DNA of 64,000 bases from Episyrphus balteatus (Eukaryota; Arthropoda; Insecta; Diptera; Syrphidae), in contig NC_079137.1 of the NCBI RefSeq assembly GCF_945859705.1, forward strand, positions 70,144,277 to 70,208,276, written 5' to 3'. Both the position numbers and the translations under genes were made by a program. The notes under the pieces were generated by a model. That model ran no database searches. It was not told the origin of the DNA and saw only the letters and a program-made list of their open reading frames with translations. Every line of letters starts with the position of its first letter. Position 1 is the first letter of the stretch. Shown one piece after another: positions 50,630 to 63,740 of the stretch.

Positions 50630-50709
50630 CGGCATAGTTTGACTTCCGTGTAAATTAGTTATAGCTGTTTGAGCTTCCTGATGGGAACTAAACTTTACGA
50701 AAGCACAAC
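50630..50709 (-). CDS. bru3: Internal exon of a Bruno-3/CELF-type RNA-binding protein (part of RRM2)
   Basis: The 80-nt exon gives two bases of a split Gly codon plus 26 codons. It begins GCAFVKF, the RNP1 strand of an RRM, continues through the helix SSHQEAQTAITNLHG and ends SQTMP. In CELF/Bruno proteins this is the second RRM, where RNP1 reads KGCAFVKF or KGCAFVTF and the segment ending QTMP or QTME is followed by the last strand. SSHQEAQTAITNLHGSQTMP fits the CELF3-6/Bruno-3 subfamily better than CELF1/2 or Bruno-1. These proteins bind UGU-rich RNA and regulate splicing and translation. The exon is flanked by a minus-strand acceptor (TTTTCAG) and donor (GTAAGT), and starts after the first base of a codon and ends at a codon end. 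Symmetric neighbouring exons were not found, so both adjacent introns are long. No stop or frameshift is seen. Orthology to bru3 rather than another CELF paralogue is inference from this short peptide. Confidence 0.9.
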
Positions 50710-50725
50710 CTGAAAATATATAGAT
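50710..50725 (-). promoter_or_regulatory. 3' splice site (acceptor) of the bru3 exon
   Basis: On the minus strand the exon is preceded by ATATATTTTCAG. The polypyrimidine tract is weak and short, with TTTT next to CAG, and runs directly into a (CTAT)n microsatellite on the upstream side. Confidence 0.8.
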
Positions 50726-50739
50726 AGATAGATAGATAG
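50719..50739. repeat. (TAGA)n microsatellite inside the acceptor region
   Basis: About five TAGA units lie 10-30 nt upstream of the bru3 exon when read on the minus strand, as (CTAT)n. This is where the branch point and polypyrimidine tract would normally sit. Confidence 0.9.
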
Positions 50740-51326
50740 TGAGTATAAGGATAAAGAGGGCTTAATTAGTTACGAGTATCGTATGTATATGGACTATTAT
50801 TGTTATTATTATTCTATACATTATGCAAAGATTTTAGTGATTGGATAGAGATAAGAGATACATAGAGAAAGAGAGAGAGAGAGAGTGGGAGAGAGGAGAC
50901 GAGGTAAAGGTAGGCATCTAATGAGTTTAAATTGGTTTTTGAAATGAATTTAAAGGACTTTAAATGGAATGAAATTTAGAGTGATTCTTTGAGAGGGTTA
51001 TATTAGTCAGGAAAAGTTTTAGTTTATAACAAATTAAGGTTTGTCTTTACTACTGAAGTAAAAAGGACAAAAAGGACCAGAGGATGTCAAGGAAAATATA
51101 ATAATGAGATAAATTTTGTTTTTAAATAAAACTTTTGAAGTTGAAAATAAAAACAAAATTTAAAAAAAAATTATACAAAAAAACATAGATAATAATTTTT
51201 TATAATAATCTTCCTTCTAAAAAAGTGGTTTCAAAATGAAAAAAAGCTATACTTTTCGATTTTTTGATGACAAAACTTCGTACAAATTATTTGCAAAGCT
51301 CCTGTAAACTTAAATAATAACTTCTC

Positions 51327-51480
51327 TCTCTAGACGGCGCTATATTTAACTTTTGAGATAGACCATAACTAGCGGATGATTAAAATTCTTCCAACGATTC
51401 CTTTTTTGTCAAATTTGGATTGTTAATTTAGAAGTTTTGAGAGAACAGATGAACATGTATTGTATACATACCGGTCAAAT
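51327..51480 (+). repeat. TCTAGAGGGCGC-core family, copy C
   Basis: Contains CTCTAGACGGCGCTATATT, CCATAACTAGCGGATGATTA, TTCCAACGATTCCTTTTTTG, TCAAATTTGGATTGTTAATT, TAGAAGTTTTGAGAGAAC and, at the right end, CATACCGGTCAAAT. The best preserved of the three copies. It lies about 620 nt upstream of the bru3 exon on the coding strand. Confidence 0.75.
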
Positions 51481-54400
51481 ACATAATCCTTAGGAAAAAT
51501 GACCGATCTTCCTTTCCTACATTTAAATAATATTAATTAATGTACTCTTATTAAAAATTACAAGCATTTTTTTTTTCAAAATGTGATTTTTATTTGTAAA
51601 AAGGGTGAATTTGATTTGCAAATGAATACAAAAAGGGTTCAATTTAATTTGTGAATGTGTAAACTTTATGTAAAAAACTTGAACGTTAAACTTTCAGGAT
51701 GTTTTAAATCAAAATCCATTTGTTGCTATCAAAATTTCAGGAAAGAATACATTTTTGTATCCGAAAAATGTATTTTCTTGCCTTTAATTTCAAATAACTT
51801 AAGAATTTTAAAAGGATTGTATTTAAAAAATAAACAGAGAAACCAAAGACCAAAGACTTTCAAAAAAAATTTCAATAAAAAGAATCTTCATTTTTGACTA
51901 TAAAATTTAATTTAATTTGAATCCAATAAGAAGAATTATTTTTCACAGAAATAAGCAGCCACTTGGAATTGACAAAAAGAATAATTGAAGTGAGTTCAAA
52001 TTTTCATTTAAATTAAAAATGAAATAAAAAAAAAAAACCTTAAACTCTCTTTAATTACCTGCGAGTCCAAGTCTTTTATCAAAAAAAAAAAAAAAAACAA
52101 CATCCATTTTCAATGCGATGGAATTTTTTGTTTTCATTTCTTCGTATTTTTGTTTTTAGCAAAAAATAATTAAATTACAAGCCTAATTGATTCCACCTTT
52201 TAATCAAGCGAATTCCTTGGTATTCAGTTTCCTTTTAATTTCGATTCATTCAAATTCAGCTTCAGCATCTCCTTCATCGTCATCATCATCATCGTCGGTA
52301 TAGATTCTCCAGAGTAGCTCTTAACTCTCATGCCTCTTGTCTTAGTTTACAATTTTCTTTATTTTTTTTGTTTTTTTTCATCAAAACCAGTCTTCCAGTC
52401 TTTAGTCATCATTCGAGTTTTTTTTTTTTTGTATTTGTTTTGCTTTCGTTACCTCTTCAAAGTAATTACCTTCCAACTAAAACCAATCCTTATCATCTTT
52501 TTTTTTTTTTTTCATTTTCTTGGTCGTTTGTCTTCTCTGTGTTCGTTTTATATGGTGAATTCTTATGTCAGATCCTTTTTCAAAAGTTAAGAATCCTTGA
52601 AATGAAAATGAACTATAAAAAGCTTCTGTGCTGTATTCTGGGCTGGGGGTGCTTAAGTTCTTGTCAAACTCTCTGAAAATCCACCGCGGAGCGCACTGTT
52701 GTAAGTCTTTCTTTCTTCTTTTACTTCTTTAACTAAGACATACACACAAACATACAGAAAAAAGGACATTTAAATCTTTAATTAGGCCATTTCTCACAAT
52801 TACTTGTAATTACAAATTCTACTTTTTACCCCTCTCTTTCATCACCAACCATTTTTACCATCTCCCCTTTTTCTTTTTCATATAACTTCGACGACTTCTT
52901 TTCTGGTTTTTGATTCGTTCTTTACGTGAAATACATAAGAAAAAAAAAAAAAAAAGAAAATTTTCCCTTAGGCAGGTATTCAAGGACATCATCATCATCA
53001 GGATCAGAAATAAAAAAAAAAAAAACTGAATAAGAAAGAGATTTTACTAGATAATTTTTGAAGTATGAAAACGAAGAGGGCTAATGATGGAGCCAAATCA
53101 AAAGTCATTATAATAAAAAATGATTCGGAAATAATTACACAAAATCCTTTTCTTTTTTTTTTTCATCTTCTATTTTTGGTTTTTGTTTTTGGACTTTAAT
53201 CAAGAATGCTAATGAATATTCCTCCTTTTTTTTTGTTGCTTTCTTTTTGAAAATAGATGATCCTGATCCTATATTTATACCTTTTTCTTTAGATAATAAA
53301 AAAAAATATATAAGAAGAACATTGCAATGGGATAGAGTATAGGTTGCAAGCTTGAGGCATAGGAATTTATTTGGAAGAAAATTGAAATTTTTGGGTTTCA
53401 CAAATAAAAAAAAAAAAAACAAGAAAGAAAAAGGCCTGAAGGAATTTAGAAATTTATCTTGTGAGAAATAAATTTTGAAACTTTCAGGACAACACATTTT
53501 TTATTTAGTTTTTTTTTTTTCGATTTGTGGTTGGTGTGGTGTTGGGTGATTATTAATTAAATAAATAAAACTTTTTCAAAGTGATTTAGTTAGAAAATGT
53601 TTAAAGGTTCAGTTGCGGTGGGTGAAATTATCTTAAGATTTTGGCCAAATTGTCCAACAATGAATTTTCCTCGCGTATAATGAACATTCATGTGCTTATG
53701 TATAACAATTTTCAAACTATTTAGCATTAAGAAATTTTAAGTCTTGACTTTAAGAAGTCATAATATCGATCGATATAAAAGAAAAAATTGAAATTACATA
53801 CAAATCATTCATCTCGAGTTTAGGTTCTTCTGATGGCTGCAAACATGCTTCATTACATCATCGCCCACTTGGGCGAATGAGTGAGACAATTAACATATCT
53901 TATGTCTTGGACTCAAACGAATAAAACCGCTATAATTTGTATTTAACCATATTAATGTTTTAGATTCCTTTAAACAAAAGAGCTGAGCAGCGAACTTTAT
54001 TTGTTTACTTTTTTCCTTTAATATATCAATCTTGCTTGAAAAAGTTTTTTTTGCAAATTTACAATTTTAGTCCTATTTTCAGCAAAGGAACTAATTGAGT
54101 AGAGTTGATGAAAACTTGCTCGTATTTTACAGGTGACACCAGGCACTTTTTTGATGTAAAAGAGTGTCAGTTGAAGTTTATTGTGTATATTTTTGCCTAA
54201 AATAGAGTTTTTGTACTGTTTTTGTTATTTCATTGCAATAGGGTTGCCATATGCCTTCATTTTTAAAATGATTTAATTAATTAAAATTCACTTTTTAAGA
54301 TTTTGTTTCGCCTTTTATCATTCACCATTTAGAAGTTACAGCTTTTTAAAATTGTATTTATATCCTAAAAGTATGCAAAAAAAGAGAAGCTACTAGTATC

Positions 54401-57400
54401 AACAGTTAAATTGTTATGAATTCAACTTACAACAAAAATTATAAGAGCTTAAAATGCAATTCATGGTTTTTAACAAATAAAATATATGTATATATATAAA
54501 TATTGAATTATTATAAATATTGCATACTTTTGGGTTCAATACAAAATTTTGACGTGCTGAAATTTAAAACAGTTAAAGTGTTTTGTAGAAACTTCCAAAA
54601 ACAATACCATACTTAATGAACTCTATACAAATAGATTGGGATAATTTTTCTTTATTTAAAGCTGCATAAAAAACAGTGACAACAGTGGACCAGAACGTAA
54701 CTGACTGCGACGAAAATTTAACTCTTATGATAAAGAGCTATTTCCTATCGCAATCTAGATGACAGAAATTGTTTCCAAAAAACAAATCTATTTCACTAAT
54801 TATTATTATTTTTTTTAACGTTAATGGATTTCAAGGCAAAATATAATGACACAAACATAGACATCAGACATCTCTATCAATTATTTTCATAGTCCTCTTT
54901 GTCGTTTATTGATATAATTTTTCTAACAACTTATCGACATTTCCAATCTATTTACTTTCCAAAACAATAAAATTATGTCCCACCAATCAACAGAAAAAAA
55001 AAAAAAATAAAACAAAAAATAAAACAGTTCAATTCATTGAATGTGGTCGTCCTGATGTGTCCTTAAAATAAATATGTTACAATGTATAAAGTTTCCCAAA
55101 ATCATTAGGAATATTAAATAATTTTTTTTTCTCTTTTCTCTTCCTCTATACTTTGCCATTATCAAATAATAAATAAATATATATGTAAAAAAAAATAATA
55201 ACAAACTTTCGATAACATCATTATCCTTTTATGAGTTTGTTCACTAATTTATCCTTAGGCAAACAACGGGTCCGTGTCATTTTACTTCAATATAATATCT
55301 TTCTCTGTCTCTCTATAAACGAACAAGACAGATAAGAGGGGTGAAGGGTGACTAGATGGATTGAGTTTTTGTTAGAAGGACGAAAAAAATCCTTACGTGC
55401 ATATATATATTTCAAAGAAGAAAAAAAGTATCTCACAAACGCGCGCGTCACCTGAAACTTATCTCATTAAATTAATAGACCGAGGGAGTTTTTCCTGTCG
55501 TTGTTGTGTGCCTCTGAACTAAAATAAGGACTATTCTAACCCCGCCGTGTAATCATCATCACATACGTGCATGATTCCCGAGGACATAATTTTTCGGACA
55601 AATTATTTTTCTAGTAATGTTGTTTTTTTTTTGCCCCCCTCTCTAACTTTTTTCTAAATATATTTTTTTTTCTTATATTGCTATAAGGATTGTCCTTTAG
55701 GGTCCTTAATGAGAAAAATGTTCGGACACACTCCTTCTGTATGTAGAATGATTGTAATTTTTTTTCGTCTGTTTGTTCGTTCCATTTACACCCTTAAGGG
55801 CTATATGATGAGTTGTTTTGGAGTGTCCTGGTGTACTCTTTTTTTTTTGTATTCGTGTATTTGTCGATAAAACAGAGCCCCATATAAAAGTCCTTTTTGG
55901 TATTTTCAGATTTATGGACAAAAATTGACCACCACATCGTGTATTCGATTACCTTTAGCCTCACTGTCTCCCCAGAGAGAGGGAGAAAGAGAGAGTGAGG
56001 TGGTGCGTTCGGGAAATTCGATTTTACCTTTCGGTTGGAAATGGGGATTTTTTAATTGGATTTTAAAAATACTGAAACTGAATTGAGTATAGTGTTTGGC
56101 TTCGGGTGAAAGTTCACAAAAAATCGAATCAAAAAAAAATAGTTAAATGAAAAATCTCTGTCAACAGTAGCAAAAAGAGGGTGGGGGTAAATGGGGGTTG
56201 GTTAAAATCAGTGGCTAGCAAAAAGAATATTGGTAACAAATTTCATCCCTTATTTGCCGGTTCGCTGAGATTGCATTCGTTCTCTATAGCAGCTTTGCTA
56301 CGGTAATTGAGCTCAAGACCAGACATTGCGTTCGGGGCGCATTTCTGTTTATTAAGAATGCCAGTTTATAAGCTTTTTTTTTTATTTTTTTTTTGTTCAT
56401 TTTTTTGTTCTGTGTGATTTCGCTTTGTGACTCTCTCACACTCACTTAGAGAGAAAGTCCTCTAGGATCTTTTATTTTTTTTCTTCTGTGTCGTTGTAAT
56501 TTGCTGGTGACAGGTTACTTTGTGTATAGTCAAGCGTAAAAGGATTTTAAGTACCTTCTACTGTTTAAGCTCTGCTGCATCATCATACAACAGAACAGTC
56601 GAGTCGAGTCGAGTGTGGGGAGGTCTAAATGTCTAGAGGCACCGGCACTGGCTCGACTGGTTGTGGAGTGTTGCAATCCTTCTTTTTTTTTCTGTTCTAT
56701 TTATATTTTTTTTTTGCTTTCCTCTTAATTGAATCCTGGTGTTGTACGCTTATGGGCATACAAGTTGATTACATCTCCATGCAATGTTTTTGAAGGGGGG
56801 TTACTCTCTCTTGCATCCATATACGCTTTGCAAGTAAATACTGTATAACCATTTCTAGACCTATGTTATGATGATGAAGGAGCTTTTGAATATGCTTGGA
56901 GGTTAATTACCACTTGTGTTGATATTGCTTGCAAGGGATAAACATAGAGCCTAGAGGAGAGTTAAAAAAAAATAGCAAGAGAGACAGAGAGATTGGAAAG
57001 AATTTTGTATAAGTATTAATTTCCTTGATGTTCTTTTATGAGAGTCTTGCATATCCGATGGATTTAATAAAGTTCTTTGACACAAAAATTGAAGTGTCAT
57101 TATAAAATCTTTATAAGAAGAAGGCAAAAAGGCTTGAAATGTTTAATCTAGATAAAAATTGCTTTGAGAAAATTTCTTTGTGATATCTTTATATTGAGAA
57201 TATTGAAGGGACTTAAGTGAAGACTTTAGATTGATAGTATTCAATATACTTAAGAACATAGGTAAAAAGGACTTAATTCGCAAAAATGCTAATAAAGCTA
57301 TAAAAAGGGGAGTTAAACATTTACTATAAGGACCTTTAGTGGAGAGTAAACAGCTGTTAAAAGCACTGACAAAGTAAGTCCTCTTCTGTAGAACTTAGAT

Positions 57401-57559
57401 TATTAAATTAGCTTAAAATCAGGTAGGATAAAAAAGAACTTAAAACATGATTGGATGTGAATTATAAAAACAAGGGATCTTATGTAAAGTAGGTACACTG
57501 TGCTTATCATTAAATTTTTTTTTTAAATTATTATATTTTTATGAGAAAGCAACATTTTC
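51481..57559. other. Intronic stretch, no gene seen
   Basis: T- and A-runs dominate (52.3-53.5 and 55.1-55.7 kb). Other features are a CAT/CGT triplet patch at 52270-52296 and a GAGTC repeat at 56599-56613. Open frames at 52.3-52.7 and 53.1-53.5 kb are homopolymer translations. Confidence 0.65.
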
Positions 57560-58760
57560 ATGTTTCAGAAGTTATTGTTTCGTTAAAGCTTCCATAGGAC
57601 GTGTTAAGCTTCCATAGAACTTCCTTAAAAAACAAATTTGCTCAGAACAACATAACTTGTACTACACCTACCAAATAACATTTTAAAACTTGGTCATATT
57701 TCAAATTTGCTTCCATAAAGATTTCTTCAAAACCATCTTTCTTTTTATAGAAGTCATAAGCTCAGAAACTGTTTGGAACGAAATAATGTGCTTTTCAACT
57801 GAAATCTACTCTGACGTGTTGCAAATTATTGTAAACTTAAAGTTTCTATAAAATTTTACTCAAAAATAAATTTAAATTAGACATTTAACAAGTAACTTAA
57901 CTGAGTTTTCATGAAATTTAAACTATAGTTTCTTTAATGCTTCCACAATGTCTTAAAAAACTGTTTGGCAAAAGCAATAAACTGAAAGTTTTTATTTTGG
58001 GGAAATTCACCTGTTTTAATACATTACAAAATAAAATTTCTTTAATATTCCACATTTATTCATGGAGACAGTTTATAAAATTCATGTCTATGATGGGCCA
58101 TGCATTTTGAAATTATACAAGTTATTGCTTCTTTATAACTTCTGTAGGATTTCTTTTAAAATAAAATAACCATTTTTATAACTGTCTAAAAGTCAAGAGT
58201 GGTGTTTTGAACTGACATTTGTTTCATTATTTGTAACAAGTCGTGTTTTTTTAAAGAAGGCATGAATTTCAACATGAATTCCAACACAGTTTGGAAAGGA
58301 AATTAATGTTTGCCAAGTTGCATCTCTTATTCTGAGTAAAACTGCTTGATACATATTAATTTATTTTATAAAAGTGTCACAGTAGTTTCTATTTAAAATT
58401 TGTTTCTTTTAAGCTTCTATAAAGTTTCCCTAAGAAACAAACTAATTTTACAGAAGTAATCAACTTTATAAATTATTTGAAGTAAAAATTGATGTTTGTC
58501 AGTTAAAATCTGCAGTGAAACATCGGAAGTAAGTGTTTCCTCAACACGTTTATGAATTTTTGTACAGAAAGTTTGTCATCCTTTTGGTTGTATAAAGCAA
58601 TTTATGAAAAAACTCATATAGTTTAATAAATTACTTAGACTTCAAAAACTAAAGTTTGGTTAGCAATATCTGTTTCAATATGTTGGAAGTTATTGCTTCG
58701 TTAATGCTTCTATACGATTTTCTTCAGTTTTTCGCTCAATTCAATAAAACAAAAGTAATT
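57560..58760 (+). repeat. GCTTCTATAAAG family, array 3 (largest)
   Basis: Repeats such as CAGAAGTTATTGTTTCGTTA, AAGCTTCCATAGAACTTCC, GCTTCCATAAAGATTTC, AAGCTTCTATAAAGTTTCCC and AAGTTATTGCTTCGTTAATG occur about every 80-150 nt over 1.2 kb. Same orientation as arrays 1 and 2. It ends just before the tandem duplication. Confidence 0.65.
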
Positions 58761-58836
58761 TGCCAATAAAAATACATATAAAGGATACAGTGCTTCTTTA
58801 AAGCTTCTTTCAAACTACTTTAAAGTTAAAAAAAAA

Positions 58837-59871
58837 GGAATATTTTAAAACACAGGTTTCTATCTCTTTAAAATTAAATATCTAAAATAATCATAACAAA
58901 TAATGTGACACTCATATTACCCCTCTTCCTCACCATGTACCCAAAACTAATTATTATGTTGGTAACATAACTTTAAGCAAAAAAAAAAAAACCGAAAAAT
59001 GAAAAAAAAAAATTGTTTTCAACACCAAAACTCATTAATAATTAACTTTTATTAATGACTCGCTGGCCACATATGTTTCTGGATTCAATGAGCCATGCCA
59101 TCACCCACGGCTGAATGTCGATTAAAAATACATAAAAACTCACTCAATTATTCATTGCATGCATTCTCTTTTCTGTCTCTCTGTTGAATTGTTTGGAATC
59201 TATATCTATCTGTGTAGAGTCTCTCTCTCTCTCTAAACCACAACAGAAAAACACTTTATAACTCGCACGTTTGAAAAACATATTTCTAGAAAAAGGTAGC
59301 TAACCCAAAACCAAAAAAAATCCTTTTCTCCTGTGGATGGTTTGTGTGTTGTGTGTGTTGTCCCTTTAAATGAAGTCCCTCATATTGAAGGCAATTAAGC
59401 ATCAACACGGATGTTTATCTTTCGGACTAAAAACCCTCTCGTATACATTTATTCATTTTTGCTTAATTCACTTCAGTCGAGTAAAACTGAATAATAAAAT
59501 TGTATTCGTATACCCAAAACAAAGTTTACTACCCTTCCACCACAATCATCAACCCCCCAACTTTTACATTCAACAATGAACCAGAAAAAAAAAATAAAGT
59601 AATCAGAAACGACTTCATACAAAGTAATCACGTTACCGTGTGCAAATACAAAACGAAAAATAATCAAAAGAAAAAATTTGTCCATGGTACAAAAAATAAA
59701 GAGTTTTTCAACTTTCAACCCTGTGTCTGTTTTCGTTTTTTTTTTTTTTTGATAAAAAAAGAGAATTTCATTAGGGTGACCAGTGACCACTGACCATCAC
59801 AGTGTGCAACAACATTACAACGAACATGACTCAAAACGGAAAAATAATAACAAGAAATTCAAATGGGAAAA
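58837..59871. repeat. Tandem duplication, copy 1 (1,035 bp)
   Basis: Starts GGAATATTTTAAAACACAGG and ends CAAATGGGAAAA. Every line compared agrees with copy 2, including homopolymers (A12, T14) and a (TC)n run. It contains a non-repetitive stretch of moderate GC (about 59055-59165) that looks more constrained than its surroundings. Confidence 0.95.
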
Positions 59872-60906
59872 GGAATATTTTAAAACACAGGTTTCTATCT
59901 CTTTAAAATTAAATATCTAAAATAATCATAACAAATAATGTGACACTCATATTACCCCTCTTCCTCACCATGTACCCAAAACTAATTATTATGTTGGTAA
60001 CATAACTTTAAGCAAAAAAAAAAAAACCGAAAAATGAAAAAAAAAAATTGTTTTCAACACCAAAACTCATTAATAATTAACTTTTATTAATGACTCGCTG
60101 GCCACATATGTTTCTGGATTCAATGAGCCATGCCATCACCCACGGCTGAATGTCGATTAAAAATACATAAAAACTCACTCAATTATTCATTGCATGCATT
60201 CTCTTTTCTGTCTCTCTGTTGAATTGTTTGGAATCTATATCTATCTGTGTAGAGTCTCTCTCTCTCTCTAAACCACAACAGAAAAACACTTTATAACTCG
60301 CACGTTTGAAAAACATATTTCTAGAAAAAGGTAGCTAACCCAAAACCAAAAAAAATCCTTTTCTCCTGTGGATGGTTTGTGTGTTGTGTGTGTTGTCCCT
60401 TTAAATGAAGTCCCTCATATTGAAGGCAATTAAGCATCAACACGGATGTTTATCTTTCGGACTAAAAACCCTCTCGTATACATTTATTCATTTTTGCTTA
60501 ATTCACTTCAGTCGAGTAAAACTGAATAATAAAATTGTATTCGTATACCCAAAACAAAGTTTACTACCCTTCCACCACAATCATCAACCCCCCAACTTTT
60601 ACATTCAACAATGAACCAGAAAAAAAAAATAAAGTAATCAGAAACGACTTCATACAAAGTAATCACGTTACCGTGTGCAAATACAAAACGAAAAATAATC
60701 AAAAGAAAAAATTTGTCCATGGTACAAAAAATAAAGAGTTTTTCAACTTTCAACCCTGTGTCTGTTTTCGTTTTTTTTTTTTTTTGATAAAAAAAGAGAA
60801 TTTCATTAGGGTGACCAGTGACCACTGACCATCACAGTGTGCAACAACATTACAACGAACATGACTCAAAACGGAAAAATAATAACAAGAAATTCAAATG
60901 GGAAAA
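59872..60906. repeat. Tandem duplication, copy 2 (1,035 bp)
   Basis: Direct, head-to-tail copy of 58837-59871 with an exact offset of 1,035. The junction carries a short A-run shared with both outer flanks (AAAA microhomology). No difference between copies was seen by eye. Confidence 0.95.
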
Positions 60907-63740
60907 AGAATTACATTCAAAAATTTTTTATGGGGGGAGAGAAAAAATACGAACAACCAAAAAGTAACAACAACAAAAAAAAAACACCCTTTAACCATAT
61001 AACAACCAACAAAATCACCCACTAGGACTTGGTGAATCCTTGGTGGCTGAGAAGCAGCAGAATCAGCATCCAGCCCTATCAACTAAGGGTTGGCGGCAAT
61101 CAGATTTTTTTTTTCTTTCGCTCTCCTTCCATCAAAAACTCTTGTTTCTGGACAAGCGGAAAACATAACGAAACGAAAAAAGAAATGAAGAAGAAGAAAA
61201 AAAAATATAAACAGCAAATGACCACTTTCCCTGATGATGCCGTCGTCCTCGTCGGTCGCCGTTGACTATACTACTCCTTGAAAGCTGTTGATGCGCTCCA
61301 CTTACACTCTTACACACCAACACCCCCCATATTCTTCATCCTCCTACCCGTTTATTTCCTTCCAAACCAAACCAAAACCAGAGAGTTGATGTTGTTTGGA
61401 AGAGAGAAAAAGATGAAGAAGATGATTTGAACGCATGAATAAACATTAAATCAACTCAAATTTGTGTGACTGCAAACCAAAAATAAAAATAAAAAAAAGT
61501 AACAAGAAAATACTTGGGTTAAAGAGGGTAAGAGTACAAAAAAAAAACAAGTCCTGAAAATCATTGTTTCGTGGAAATTGTTTCAAAAATAAAAAAATAA
61601 ACTTGAAAGTGCAAAGAAAATGGAAAATTAAATTCTTTTCGTTGACAGCTATTTGTCCACATTCATGCATGGTTAAAAGGATATATAGAAAGAGAGAGAA
61701 AAGGAGACTGAATGTGGGGCTTATGGTCATGTCAATGTGTATTAAGAGGGGTTTGAGAAGGGAAACAGGTCCTTTTTTTCGGATTTTTTTTGTATTGCTC
61801 TGATTGTATGTTCAACTCATTTGGTTTTTTTTGTTAAAATGTGACAGTGATTTTATATATACATGGCAGGAATACATTGATAAACAATAAATGGAAAAAT
61901 AATGGATAAAAGATAGATAAGTTGGGCAAAAAGATATAAAAAAGATAAAAAAATTAATGTAGGATTTTTATGAAGGGGGATTTCCTTAATTGATTTGGTA
62001 ATTAAATTTTTGTATTTTATTTATAAATAGATCAAAAAGTTTGGCGAAAGTTTTTGGTGATTTATGTATCATAGATTGGTTATATTGATTAATTCAATTA
62101 AGGAGTTTTTGAGAGCTGAAATTAATTTTGAAAATGATATCAAAGCGAGGTTTCAATCGAATGAAGAATATTAACTCGAAACTGTTGGGCTGTTTTATAC
62201 TTTATTTTTAAAGCCGATAAAACCAATTTTTGTTTTCAAAACAGTTTTATTTAAAAAGCTGACTGAAATTTCAAATTTTTTCCGAAAAAATGTAAGATAA
62301 ATTTAAATGCTATAAGTCCAAATAATAAATACACCAACACGTTTTCAAGCGTTAAGAAGCCCCTAATTGAGTTGAATTAAAAATTCCAATGCAAAGAAAA
62401 TTATAAAAACCAATATCGAAAAATACAACCTGCAAAACAATAAAAATGCCACTTGACAAAAAAAAAATGAATATACATTTTTATTAAACAACAAAAAATT
62501 AAATATAAATTAAAAAATTAAAAATTAATTGCAAACTGTTGGAATAATTTGTATTTTTTTTTTCGGTTTCTCATTAAAATATACTGATAATATCAACCAT
62601 TCTCAAATACTACCCCCAAAGCAGCTAAAAGTCCCCTCTTATTTAAACAACAGAAAAAAAAAAAAATTAAAATTATAATTACTGAATACACTTCCTCCAG
62701 GAGGAATAATAAATAAATATTCATATAATTTTATAGTGGATTCCAGGCATAAATAAAAGTCAATTTTAAGATAATTTAAAAAATAAAAAAAAAATACAAT
62801 GCTGATAAAATTTCCAAAAAAATTAAAAATTCAATCCAAAAAAGTCATTTGATGGGAGGGAATGGGAAAAGGGAATAAATGTGGGTTTTGGAAAAAAAAT
62901 TATCCAACCACTTGAATTAATTGCAATAAAATTGAAATGGAAAAACAATACGAAAATGAAATGATTCCCATTCCTTCTTTTTTTTTTGTATATGTATGTC
63001 CATCCTCTCCTGTCCTGTCACCATAAATGATGTAGGGACCTCTCAACACACAAACCATTCACCACACCGATTTTCATGGTGATGAGTAAAATATGCAAAA
63101 TAAAAAGAAAGAGACAGATATGCATCTCTCTCGCATGGGAGTAAAAAAAAATTAACAAAAAAAAAAGGAGAAAATAATAAATTCCATTAGTAGGTCCTGG
63201 GCGCGCACTCATTAAAAATGCTTTAAAATTCACTTTACCACCACAACCCAATGTCCCAGGGACGACCGACGACGACACGACGACATGGTGCATATATCTT
63301 TTCCTGCATTATTAGTCCTGGTTCCTTTCTCTGGTTTTTTTCACTGAATTTTTTGTGTCCTTATTTTTTATATCCTGAACGTTACTTTCATATTTTTCAC
63401 TTTGCAACGTAGTGTATGAGAGTGAAATATTAAATATCCTTGAATATCCTTGAAATTGGTAATTTTTAACCGGTTGTACAATAATAATAATAATAATAAG
63501 TACACGTAGAGGTATTCTACCAGGAAGGATGACAGAACAAGTGCAAGGAAACACCCCAAAGGACAATACCTACCTCCTCTTTCCGTACAACAAGAAGTGA
63601 GGTATTGTGAGGCATGAGAATAACGTATTAATTGAAATACAATAATTTATTTTTTTTTTGGATTTTTTTCCTTTTTGAATACTATTTTGGAAAAAAGGAA
63701 AAGAATATGAGAACGTATGCAGATGATAGTCTTGTAGGTA
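60907..63740. other. Intronic stretch, no gene seen
   Basis: Purine-rich and A-run-rich. GTC/GAC triplet patches occur at 61235-61265 and 63260-63285, and an (AAT)n run at 63480-63499. No exon-like frame was recognised. Confidence 0.65.

Noticed and set aside
59370..60828. Identical pairs of 69-105-codon frames on both strands
   Set aside because: They are the same non-coding sequence repeated by the tandem duplication, not a gene family.
63546..63628. Possible minus-strand exon ending GGAAAGAGGAG before GTAGGTATT
   Set aside because: The donor looks reasonable, but the peptide does not match the expected RRM2 upstream exon of a CELF protein and no acceptor was found.
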